From CAZJLN01 sp964540765 (lineage in GTDB: Bacteria; Chloroflexota; Anaerolineae; Anaerolineales; Anaerolineaceae): a stretch of 7,957 nucleotides of DNA. Shown here in pieces: positions 1 through 5,753 of the stretch. The stretch covers positions 1 through 7,957 of the forward strand of contig CAZINW010000055.1 in assembly GCA_964540765.1 (NCBI GenBank), in the 5' to 3' direction. Made by a program: the position numbers and the translations under genes. Position 1 is the stretch's first letter. The number at the start of each line of letters is the position of its first letter. A model generated the notes under the pieces. It did no database searches and was not told the DNA's origin. It saw only the letters and a program-made list of their open reading frames with translations.

Positions 1-24
1 GTAAAATAAGATTTAGCTACACAG

Positions 25-79
25 AATAATCAAGTGAAATTAGTTCTTTGATTATTAATCCCACTTAATGGGGATTAAT
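25..79. promoter_or_regulatory. Two overlapping inverted repeats upstream of the NusG-like gene
   Basis: AATAATCAA at 25-33 is the exact reverse complement of TTGATTATT at 48-56 (14-nt loop). ATTAATCCC at 54-62 is the exact reverse complement of GGGATTAAT at 71-79 (8-nt loop). The repeats share bases 54-56, so in RNA the two hairpins would compete. No T-run follows the second stem, so it is not a standard intrinsic terminator. They could be operator sites for the NusG-like gene or a leader RNA switch. I see no convincing -35/-10 pair in 1-119. Confidence 0.45.
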
Positions 80-119
80 GCAAAAATTCTGATGGAAAGA
101 AAAGCCGCAACCATAATAT

Positions 120-635
120 ATGGCACAGAAGTGGTATGCATTACATAGTAAACCAAATATGGAAAACATGCTTTGGAACCAATTGTTGGTTCGCAAGGTA
201 GAAACCTTTTTTCCCCGTATTACTGTCAAGCCGGTCAATCCACGATCTCGCACTGTGGTTCCTTACTTTCCGGGTTATCTTTTTGCCTGTTTGGACTTGG
301 AAAAGGTATCCCTCTCGAAGATAGCCTGGATCCCGGGCATGCAGCGGATTGTCTCATTTGATGGCGAGCCAGCCTGGGTACCAGAGCATCTGATCGCCAT
401 CCTTCAAAAACAAATGGAAGCTGCAAATTTGGCGTATAAAGATCCGTTTTCAGGGTTGAGACAGGGAGATGTGGTCAGGATCCAAAGCGGCCCCTTTGCT
501 GGTTATGAAGCCATCTTTGATGTGCGCGTGAATGGCAGTGAACGGGCAAGGGTGCTTCTTAAATTTCTGCATGATCGACAGGTGAGGTTGGATGTGCCTG
601 TATCTCAATTAACCTGCACACCGCTGCGAAAATGA
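120..635 (+). CDS. NusG-family transcription elongation/antitermination factor, RfaH-like specialised paralogue
   Basis: 171 residues, close to RfaH (162) in length. The N-terminal NGN domain begins at once with KWYALHSKP (4-12), followed by VVPYFPGYLFA (46-56) and IPGMQRIVSFDGEPAWVPEHLI (71-92), the arrangement seen in NusG and RfaH. A C-terminal KOW domain follows a short linker, with the intact signature GDVVRIQSGPFAG (116-128). Such proteins bind RNA polymerase through the NGN domain and couple it to Rho or ribosomes through the KOW domain. Start 120 is chosen because the conserved WYA motif follows directly. There is no good Shine-Dalgarno sequence; a weak GGAAAG lies about 20 nt upstream. 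Its position at the head of a polysaccharide locus, without secE or L11 genes, and the ops-like elements downstream argue for a dedicated paralogue rather than housekeeping NusG. The family call is secure; the RfaH-like role is inferred. Confidence 0.9.
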   Translation: MAQKWYALHSKPNMENMLWNQLLVRKVETFFPRITVKPVNPRSRTVVPYFPGYLFACLDLEKVSLSKIAWIPGMQRIVSFDGEPAWVPEHLIAILQKQMEAANLAYKDPFSGLRQGDVVRIQSGPFAGYEAIFDVRVNGSERARVLLKFLHDRQVRLDVPVSQLTCTPLRK

Positions 636-679
636 ATTTATCTGAGTTTTAGGGGTGATTTTTAAATTTATTACCTTGT

Positions 680-711
680 CCTCGCCGATATTTGTCCATT
701 TATGTCGGAGG
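680..711 (+). other. Imperfect RNA hairpin upstream of the first ops-like element
   Basis: CCT (680-682) and CCGA (685-688) can pair with AGG (709-711) and TCGG (705-708), leaving a two-base bulge (683-684) and a 16-nt loop. The 3' arm takes in the first half of the 25-bp repeat, including part of its GGAGGGG purine run, so the fold could mask that run. No equally good fold is visible before the second copy, so the structure is probably not essential to the repeat. Confidence 0.25.
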
Positions 712-726
712 GGCGGATGCATGGAA
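702..726 (+). promoter_or_regulatory. ops/JUMPstart-like element, copy 1 of a perfect 25-bp repeat
   Basis: These 25 bases are identical to 6193-6217. The core AGGGGCGGATGCATG (709-723) matches the enterobacterial JUMPstart core AGGGGCGGTAGCGTG at 12 of 15 positions. The 12-base ops part is 712-723. Counting T722 as -1 and G723 as +1, the G at -10 and the pyrimidine-G step of the elemental pause consensus are present. The bases G2, C3, G8 and C9 of ops, which could pair in a small non-template hairpin, are also kept. It lies 67 nt downstream of the NusG-like gene and about 100 nt before LCP 1. The resemblance is seen directly; the role as a pause and loading site for the NusG paralogue is inferred. 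The GGAGGGG at 707-713 also stands 7 nt before an ATG (721) that opens a 6-codon reading frame. Confidence 0.6.
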
Positions 727-827
727 AAAATAAGAGAATAGGCGATTACAAGTTTTGGCCATTCCCCCACGGTTTCAGAAATAAGCTAAAATGAAAGTGT
801 CAGGATGTCTGAGATACAAGGCAAATC

Positions 828-1916
828 ATGAAGAAAGGTAAAAAGGGACCAGTAATCGTGATAATTTTTCTGACCTTGGCGTTGTTGGGTACTGGTCTAA
901 TCCTTGCATGGAATTCCCCATTGTTTGGTAGATCGTTATTCGAACTGAGTTCAAGCTTTAATCCCTCTAGCCTTCTTTCGATAAACGCTCCAACACGTGG
1001 AAAAGAAAATGCCAGTGAAGAATCACCTGTAGAAAACATCAGGGGCTTATCAGAGCCGGTTGAAGTGGAAGCATTGCCACTTGTTGCCAAGGTTGAAGCG
1101 CAAAATTTGATTGGTGAAACGCAACCGAAGCCTGTCTGTGGTGGCCCTGAGACACTGTCAGTTTTGGTGCTGGGCATCGATGAAAACGAGCAGGCAGATG
1201 CAATTCGGTTAGTACGCATTGATTTTGTTAACAAAAAGGTATGGGTACTTTCGATCCCGCGCGATTTTTATGTGCCTATCGCGGATATGAGTATGAACGG
1301 CATTAATAATGGACGAATCAATGCAGCCTATGGCTATGGTGAATACTTTAATGGCAAAGGGGGCGGCATTGTTTCCATTGCAAACAATATCAACTATAAT
1401 TTTGGCGTCACATTTGATAATTACTTCATCCTGCATTTTGATGAGATCGCGAAATATATAGATATGATAGATGGGGTGGACATTGTTTTGGATAAGCCTG
1501 TGGCAGATGGAAACCTATACTTTGGGGCAGGACCGCACCATTTTGACGGTGAAACGGCAGTTGCGTTTATGCGAATGCGCTATTACGATACGGACTTTCA
1601 TCGGGTTCGTCGACAGTCACAGATTCTGACGGCATTCTATAAAAAGGCAATGGATGAGTTCAACCTGGTGCACTTATTGAAGGTCAGTGTTACTGTCTTA
1701 GCCGATAAATCCATCTTAACAGATTTTGGAATTAAAGATGTTTATCCACTGGCATGCCTGGCAAGGGATCTTAAAAGCAGTGATGTGTCTTTTATAGAAA
1801 TCCCCAAGGAAATGTATCATGGTGCCACGACCATTTATGGAGGTGCAGTGCAAATTCCTCATGATACGGTACCGGTCTTCATTCAATCTGTGATGGATGG
1901 AAGCTATCAACCATAA
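828..1916 (+). CDS. LytR-CpsA-Psr (LCP) family cell-envelope polymer ligase 1
   Basis: 362 residues. A basic N-terminus (KKGKK) and one membrane segment (about 8-28) are followed by a polar, low-complexity linker (about 30-100) and an extracytoplasmic LCP domain (about 109-275). Family hallmarks are VLVLGIDENEQADAIRLVRI (112-131), the SIPRDFYVP strand with R145, GRINAAYGYG, and MRMRYYDTDFHRVRRQSQIL (248-267) with the R-x-R pair R249/R251 and the R259, R262 and Q263 set. LCP enzymes transfer polymers from polyprenyl pyrophosphate to a wall or surface acceptor. The start is supported by AAGG (818-821), 6 nt before the ATG. It lies 44 nt upstream of the UDP-glucose dehydrogenase, probably in one transcription unit behind the ops-like element. 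It has only two cysteines, C104 just before the domain and C310 after it, matched in LCP 2. The family is secure; its acceptor and polymer are unknown. Confidence 0.92.
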   Translation: MKKGKKGPVIVIIFLTLALLGTGLILAWNSPLFGRSLFELSSSFNPSSLLSINAPTRGKENASEESPVENIRGLSEPVEVEALPLVAKVEAQNLIGETQPKPVCGGPETLSVLVLGIDENEQADAIRLVRIDFVNKKVWVLSIPRDFYVPIADMSMNGINNGRINAAYGYGEYFNGKGGGIVSIANNINYNFGVTFDNYFILHFDEIAKYIDMIDGVDIVLDKPVADGNLYFGAGPHHFDGETAVAFMRMRYYDTDFHRVRRQSQILTAFYKKAMDEFNLVHLLKVSVTVLADKSILTDFGIKDVYPLACLARDLKSSDVSFIEIPKEMYHGATTIYGGAVQIPHDTVPVFIQSVMDGSYQP

Positions 1917-1960
1917 AAATTCCCACTCAAGATGACTCAAAATATGGAGCGATTAATTCA

Positions 1961-3349
1961 ATGACAAATATTCTTTGTATCGGAGCAGGATATGTTGGAG
2001 GCCCTACCATGGCAGTGATTGCCCTGCATTGCCCTCAGCACCGCGTGACTGTCGTCGATATCAGTAAACAGAGGATTGATGCATGGAACTCTGACTCTTT
2101 GCCGATCTATGAACCAGGCTTGAAGGAGGTTGTCCAAAAAGCACGTGGGAGGAACCTCTTTTTTTACGCATCGGACATCGGGAAACATATTGACGAGGCA
2201 GACATCATCTTCGTCAGTGTCAACACGCCGACAAAGACCTTTGGGCAGGGCGCTGGGCGTACCGCAGATTTGCAATATTGGGAGAAGACAGCCCGGCAGA
2301 TCCTGAAATATTCAACCTCATCCAAGATCATCGTTGAAAAAAGCACCCTGCCTGTGCGTACAGCCCAGGCTATGGAGCATATCCTCAATACCAATACAAA
2401 CGGTGTGCATTTTGAAGTCCTCTCCAATCCCGAATTTCTGGCTGAGGGCAGCGCAATAAAGGACCTGGAGAATCCGGATCGGGTCTTGATCGGTGGGCAT
2501 GATACCCCCGGTGCCAGGCAGGCTGTGCAGACGATTGTTGACCTGTATGCCAACTGGGTAGCGCGCGAGAAGATCATCACGACCAATCTCTGGTCGAGTG
2601 AACTTTCCAAGCTGGTTGCCAATGCATTCCTGGCGCAGCGGATTTCATCGATCAATGCCATTTCTGCCCTGTGTGAGAAGACGGAAGCAGATGTGGAAGA
2701 GGTGGCGTATGCCATTGGGATGGACCACCGCATTGGTCAAAGCTTTTTGAGGGCGAGTGTTGGCTTTGGTGGTTCCTGCTTTAAGAAAGACATCCTTAAC
2801 CTGGTTTACATCTGCGAACAGCAAGGTCTGCCTGAAGTTGCAGCTTACTGGGGAGAGGTGGTCAGGATGAATGAATACCAAGAAGCACGCTTTGTTGCCA
2901 ACATGGTTGGTACCATGTTCAACACGTTGGCAGGAAAACGCATTGCATTGTATGGTGCAGCATTCAAGGCAAACACCAGTGACACGCGTGAAAGCCCGGC
3001 GCTGGCTGTTTGCAGGGCACTCCTGGCTGAAAAGGCTGACCTGGTGCTTTGCGACCCCCATGCTCTTGAAAATGCGCGGCTGGATCTGGGCGAGGATGCC
3101 AGCGTGGTGGCTTTTGAAAAGGATCCTTACCTCGCTGCTGAGGGTGCGCATGCAATTGCGCTTCTGACCGAATGGGCGGATTTTGTCACGCTGGATTATG
3201 AGCGTATCTATGGTAGCATGGCTCATCCAGCCTTTATTTTTGATGGCAGGAATGTTCTCGATCATCAAAAATTGTTTGACATTGGATTTAACGTTCATGC
3301 TGTTGGCAAGGTAGCGAGGCAGCACTTTAACCAGCACTCTGCCGAATAA
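1961..3349 (+). CDS. ugd: UDP-glucose 6-dehydrogenase, animal-type subfamily
   Basis: 462 residues. Oxidises UDP-glucose to UDP-glucuronate with two NAD+, giving an acidic sugar donor for polysaccharide. The N-terminal Rossmann domain has the dinucleotide motif GAGYVG (8-13) and VVDIS (31-35). The central domain has EKSTLPVR, NPEFLAEGSA (E158) and SSELSKLVANAFLAQRISS (K217, N221). The catalytic cysteine is C273 in GFGGSCFKKD, with D277. The C-terminal nucleotide-binding domain carries GAAFKANTSDTRESPA (about 332-347). Segments such as WNSDSLPIYEPGLKEVVQ, VSVNTPTKT and FLAQRISSINAISALCE are nearly those of animal UGDH as I recall it (catalytic C276, K220), so UDP-glucose is a better substrate call than GDP-mannose. 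All expected active-site residues are present. GGAG (1946-1949) precedes the ATG by 11 nt, a slightly long spacing. It is the second gene after the ops-like element. Confidence 0.93.
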   Translation: MTNILCIGAGYVGGPTMAVIALHCPQHRVTVVDISKQRIDAWNSDSLPIYEPGLKEVVQKARGRNLFFYASDIGKHIDEADIIFVSVNTPTKTFGQGAGRTADLQYWEKTARQILKYSTSSKIIVEKSTLPVRTAQAMEHILNTNTNGVHFEVLSNPEFLAEGSAIKDLENPDRVLIGGHDTPGARQAVQTIVDLYANWVAREKIITTNLWSSELSKLVANAFLAQRISSINAISALCEKTEADVEEVAYAIGMDHRIGQSFLRASVGFGGSCFKKDILNLVYICEQQGLPEVAAYWGEVVRMNEYQEARFVANMVGTMFNTLAGKRIALYGAAFKANTSDTRESPALAVCRALLAEKADLVLCDPHALENARLDLGEDASVVAFEKDPYLAAEGAHAIALLTEWADFVTLDYERIYGSMAHPAFIFDGRNVLDHQKLFDIGFNVHAVGKVARQHFNQHSAE

Positions 3350-3380
3350 GACTTTGAATGAGAAGGTAAGAACCCAAAAA

Positions 3381-3411
3381 AGTCGCTAGTCAATAGTCGG
3401 TGGTCAAACAA
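3381..3411. repeat. Heptad-repeat spacer, left flank of the toxin-antitoxin cassette
   Basis: AGTCGCT, AGTCAAT, AGTCGGT and GGTCAAA follow each other with an exact 7-base period (3381-3408). The block then ends in GTCAAACAA (3403-3411). A similar block lies on the other side of the toxin-antitoxin genes at 4335-4364. I recall degenerate AGTC-type spacers from Anaerolineae intergenic regions, so this is probably a lineage-specific spacer repeat rather than coding sequence. Confidence 0.6.
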
Positions 3412-3514
3412 GAGAACTCCGCCCTTGTTATCAGGGAGCGCCTATCTTGCATCCTCTATTCCATAGCCTTCGCCTTGTTCAAATTGAGAATTGCTGCCAC
3501 TTCCTGTCACTTCC

Positions 3515-3543
3515 TTGACATCATATATGATATGTTATATGAT
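3515..3543 (+). promoter_or_regulatory. Sigma-70-type promoter of the toxin-antitoxin operon
   Basis: A perfect -35 TTGACA (3515-3520) is followed after 17 bases by TATGAT (3538-3543), five of six bases of the -10 consensus. Transcription would start near 3550, leaving a leader of about 15 nt with AAGG (3551-3554) before the ATG at 3565. This is the clearest promoter in the window. It places the antitoxin start at 3565, since the in-frame ATG at 3400 lies upstream of the promoter. Confidence 0.75.
3520..3542. promoter_or_regulatory. Palindromic operator inside the toxin-antitoxin promoter
   Basis: ATCATATATGAT (3520-3531) is a perfect 12-bp palindrome between the -35 and -10 boxes. TCATATA (3521-3527) also pairs with TATATGA (3536-3542) as a 7-bp inverted repeat with an 8-base spacer that runs into the -10 box. 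Placement over the promoter suits autorepression by the ribbon-helix-helix-like N-terminus of the antitoxin. The palindromes are seen; the binding partner is inferred. Confidence 0.55.
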
Positions 3544-3564
3544 GTATATAAAGGTGTAAAAGAT

Positions 3565-3960
3565 ATGTCTCGTTATCCATTAAATTTACCGACAAACCTG
3601 AAACAAGAAGCTGAAGAATGGGCATCCCGCCAGGGAATTTCCTTAAATCAGTTCATCATGTGGTCAGTTTCAGAGAAGGTCAGCGCACTGCGCCAGCAGC
3701 TAAATGATCCACAATTTCCAGGTATTACCTACCGTCGGGGTGCCTCAGGATGGGTCACACCTGTGCTGAGTGGGACGGGAATTCGCGTACAGACCTTTGT
3801 CATGGACACAAGACATGGTCTTACCCCGAAACAGATCTCAGCTGAATTTGAATTGCCCCTTGAGCGGATTGAAGAGGCGTTGGCATTTTATCTGGCGCAC
3901 CGTAAAGAGATAGATACTACAATCAGCGCAGAACACGAACTGGCAAATAACTTTGGATAA
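3565..3960 (+). CDS. DUF433-family antitoxin with an N-terminal HicB/RHH-like segment
   Basis: 131 residues. The N-terminal part (about 1-45) has YPLNLPTNLKQEAEEWASRQ followed by GISLNQFIMWSVSEKV, the look of a ribbon-helix-helix or HicB-type DNA-binding segment. The second part (about 56-116) is a DUF433 helix-turn-helix-like domain, with PVLSGTGIRVQTFV and a GLTPKQISAEFELPLERIEEALAFYLAHR stretch. DUF433 proteins pair with PIN-like DUF5615 toxins, and that partner follows with an 8-base overlap. It should neutralise the toxin and repress its own promoter. The in-frame ATG at 3400 would add 55 residues but lies upstream of a strong promoter, so 3565 is preferred. The cassette lies between polysaccharide genes and has no evident role in that pathway. 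Confidence 0.85.
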   Translation: MSRYPLNLPTNLKQEAEEWASRQGISLNQFIMWSVSEKVSALRQQLNDPQFPGITYRRGASGWVTPVLSGTGIRVQTFVMDTRHGLTPKQISAEFELPLERIEEALAFYLAHRKEIDTTISAEHELANNFG

Positions 3961-4309
3961 ACCTCGTCTGCACCTCGATGCAGACACATCTCGTATTTCA
4001 TTATTGCGTGCACTGATCGAGCGAGGTCATAATGTTACCAGAACCCCAAATGCTTGGATGCCATTCGATGCCAGTGATGAACAGCAATTGCTCGGGGCAA
4101 CAGCGCATGGCAGATGCATTTTTACTTTTAATATCAGAGATTTTATGGCGTTAGCAAAACGATATCCATACCATGGCGGCATCATTTTATCCACCCAGAA
4201 GCCTTTAGCTGAACTGTTAATCAGCCTTGACTGTTTATTATCTGAGATGCAATCTGAAGATTGGCGTGGTCAGGTCCGATGGTTAAACGACTGGTTGCCC
4301 AAGAAATAA
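3953..4309 (+). CDS. DUF5615 PIN-like toxin, probable RNase
   Basis: 118 residues. It starts at TTG 3953, overlapping the antitoxin stop by 8 bases, which suggests translational coupling. No ATG lies in frame near the N-terminus and no Shine-Dalgarno sequence is visible. The acidic start LHLDADTS (D9, D11), the ERGHNVTRT strand, ASDEQQLLGATAHGR (D42, E43), FTFNIRDF (N60, D63) and GGIILSTQ fit the DUF5615 (Mut7-C/PIN-like) fold, in which clustered acidic residues bind metal. Family members are presumed toxins of type II modules; nuclease activity here is inferred. The candidate active-site residues look intact, so the module may be functional. Confidence 0.82.
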   Translation: MDKPRLHLDADTSRISLLRALIERGHNVTRTPNAWMPFDASDEQQLLGATAHGRCIFTFNIRDFMALAKRYPYHGGIILSTQKPLAELLISLDCLLSEMQSEDWRGQVRWLNDWLPKK

Positions 4310-4334
4310 CGCGGGTAGTAGGCGATGGGGGGCA

Positions 4335-4364
4335 AGTCGTAGTTCGTAGCTGACAGTCAAACAA
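4335..4364. repeat. Heptad-repeat spacer, right flank of the toxin-antitoxin cassette
   Basis: AGTCGT, AGTTCGT, AGCTGAC and AGTCAAA run in near-7-base steps, and the block ends in GTCAAACAA (4356-4364), identical to 3403-3411. With one gap it aligns to 3381-3411 at about 22 of 31 positions. The two blocks bracket the toxin-antitoxin genes, so they may be the site at which that cassette entered or could be lost. Confidence 0.5.
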
Positions 4365-4381
4365 ACAAAAGGAAGGTCAAA

Positions 4382-5491
4382 ATGAAAGAAGGAAGCCCTA
4401 AGAAACGTGGTTGGCGGATCGCTTTACGCATTCTGGTTGGCGTGGTTGTGATAATCTTGCTGGTCTATTTTGCGTGGTTCAGACCAACCATGCAGCAGCC
4501 CCTATCTGAACCTCTCGACCTCCCAACGCTCGAAGTTCCTGGTGCAAAGACTTCAAATGAATCTAATGACGATCCAAGCCAGGTCAATCAAAAGGAGACA
4601 GGTGCCATCCCTTCCAATCTTGAGGAGGCTCCTGTTTTTATTCCACCTACGTTGCAGCCTGAAGCAAAACCAGTGTGTGGGGAGGATGGAGAATTACTGC
4701 TGCTTCTTGTGGGTATTGATTACGTCGGGGACGGTTATTTATATGGCCTGGCGGATGTGATCAGGGTGGCGCGTGTAGATTTCGTGAATATGACCGTCAA
4801 TATGGTCGCACTACCGCGTGACCTGATCGTTGAGGTGCCTGAAGGGCGTTTTTCAGTGGAAGATCCGATGAAGATCAACCAGGCCTACCTGTTTGGAACA
4901 CCAGGGATGGGACATTACAACGGTACAGGCAAGGGTGCCTCCTCGCTTGCGGAAGTGATCCAGTACAACTTTGGCGTGAGCGTTGATCATTATGCGGTAG
5001 TTAATTTTTCAGCAATTGTGAAGTTCATTGATGTCATCGGTGGTGTTGAGGTTGATCTACCTGGCCCAGTAACTGACCCCACTCTTGGTGACTTCCAAGC
5101 CGGCAAGCAATTGCTTAATGGCGAGCGCGCTCTTGCTTTAGCTCGTATTCGCCAACTGTATTCAGACGCTTTTCGCGTCAGCAACCAGACCCTCATCTTG
5201 CGCGCAGCCCTTAACAAGCTCATCCAACCTGCGACGATCGTTAAGGTACCTGGTCTGATCGATCAATTCAAGGATGCCTTCCTGACGGACCTGTCTCTGG
5301 AGCAGCTCAGCAGCCTTGGTCTGTGCTTCCTTAACAACTTTGACAGCAATAATCTTCGTTCATTTCAAGTTCCCTCCGATCTGGTCCAGTCGGACTGGGC
5401 TTACATTCCGACTTTATCCCAGGAGGCTTATGTCTACCGCTGGGACCAGAGGATGGTGGAGTGGGTGCATGAGGCGCTATTGAGTGAGTAG
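4382..5491 (+). CDS. LytR-CpsA-Psr (LCP) family cell-envelope polymer ligase 2
   Basis: 369 residues, with the same plan as LCP 1. A basic N-terminus (KKRGWR) precedes one membrane segment (about 12-32), an acidic, polar linker (about 40-95) and the LCP domain (about 104-280). Markers are LLLLLVGIDYVGDGYL, LADVIRVARVDF (D125, R128, R131), ALPRDLIVEVP (R146), MKINQAYLFG and ARIRQLYSDAFRVSNQTLIL (about 254-273). The R-x-R pair (R255, R257) and Q269 are kept, but the arginine before that glutamine in LCP 1 (R262) is N268 here. This may reflect a different substrate or reduced activity. C99 and C315 are its only cysteines and align with C104 and C310 of LCP 1. A strong GGAAGG (4371-4376) precedes the ATG. 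It is a diverged paralogue of LCP 1, now separated from the upstream genes by the toxin-antitoxin cassette. Confidence 0.92.
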   Translation: MKEGSPKKRGWRIALRILVGVVVIILLVYFAWFRPTMQQPLSEPLDLPTLEVPGAKTSNESNDDPSQVNQKETGAIPSNLEEAPVFIPPTLQPEAKPVCGEDGELLLLLVGIDYVGDGYLYGLADVIRVARVDFVNMTVNMVALPRDLIVEVPEGRFSVEDPMKINQAYLFGTPGMGHYNGTGKGASSLAEVIQYNFGVSVDHYAVVNFSAIVKFIDVIGGVEVDLPGPVTDPTLGDFQAGKQLLNGERALALARIRQLYSDAFRVSNQTLILRAALNKLIQPATIVKVPGLIDQFKDAFLTDLSLEQLSSLGLCFLNNFDSNNLRSFQVPSDLVQSDWAYIPTLSQEAYVYRWDQRMVEWVHEALLSE

Positions 5492-5494
5492 AGA

Positions 5495-5546
5495 AGCTGA
5501 TCGCTCAGAGCTGATAGTTGTATTTGTGTCCTATGAGCTATCGGCT
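5495..5546. repeat. Heptad-type repeat and hairpin after LCP 2
   Basis: AGCTGAT occurs at 5495-5501 and again at 5509-5515, exactly two heptads apart, resembling AGCTGAC in the 4335-4364 spacer. AGCTGATAG (5509-5517) can pair with CTATCGGCT (5538-5546), including one G-U pair, around a 20-nt loop. No T-run follows, so a standard intrinsic terminator is unlikely, although the hairpin could still mark the end of the upstream unit. Confidence 0.4.
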
Positions 5547-5556
5547 ACCAGCTTAT

Positions 5557-5753
5557 ATGAGGATCTTTGTGGATACGACAAAAGACTCTGATACCTGGGA
5601 TCTGGTGACCACACCCTGCAAGAAGTTGTATGACCTGCAATTGCGGGATATATAGCATTACTACAATCTGAATACGCTGTTTGCAAGGCGGGATTCGTCT
5701 TGCACTTCAAGCAAACCATCCCGGGTCCCCATTTGGTTTATATTTCAGCCCTT
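5557..5753 (+). other. Gene-poor stretch with no recognisable product
   Basis: A 32-codon reading frame from ATG 5557 to TAG 5653-5655 (MRIFVDTTKDSDTWDLVTTP...) and a minus-strand frame (5531-5719) are open, but neither resembles a family I know and neither has a good ribosome binding site. The frame of the transposase remnant stays open backwards to about 5643, but its residues are not recognisable as transposase. This is probably decayed sequence at the edge of an old insertion. Confidence 0.35.

Noticed and set aside
2164..3337. Long minus-strand frames opposite the dehydrogenase gene
   Set aside because: They lie antisense to a fully conserved enzyme and their translations match no family I know; they are shadows of the coding strand.
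3400..3564. N-terminal extension of the DUF433 antitoxin from ATG 3400
   Set aside because: It starts inside the heptad-repeat spacer, has no ribosome binding site, and lies upstream of a near-consensus promoter (3515-3543). Recognisable antitoxin sequence begins at 3565.
5509..5546. Intrinsic terminator after LCP 2
   Set aside because: The stem is only 9 bp with a 20-nt loop and no T-run follows.
5531..5719. 62-codon minus-strand frame, cysteine-containing
   Set aside because: It overlaps the hairpin and decayed IS region and has no recognisable domain or ribosome binding site.
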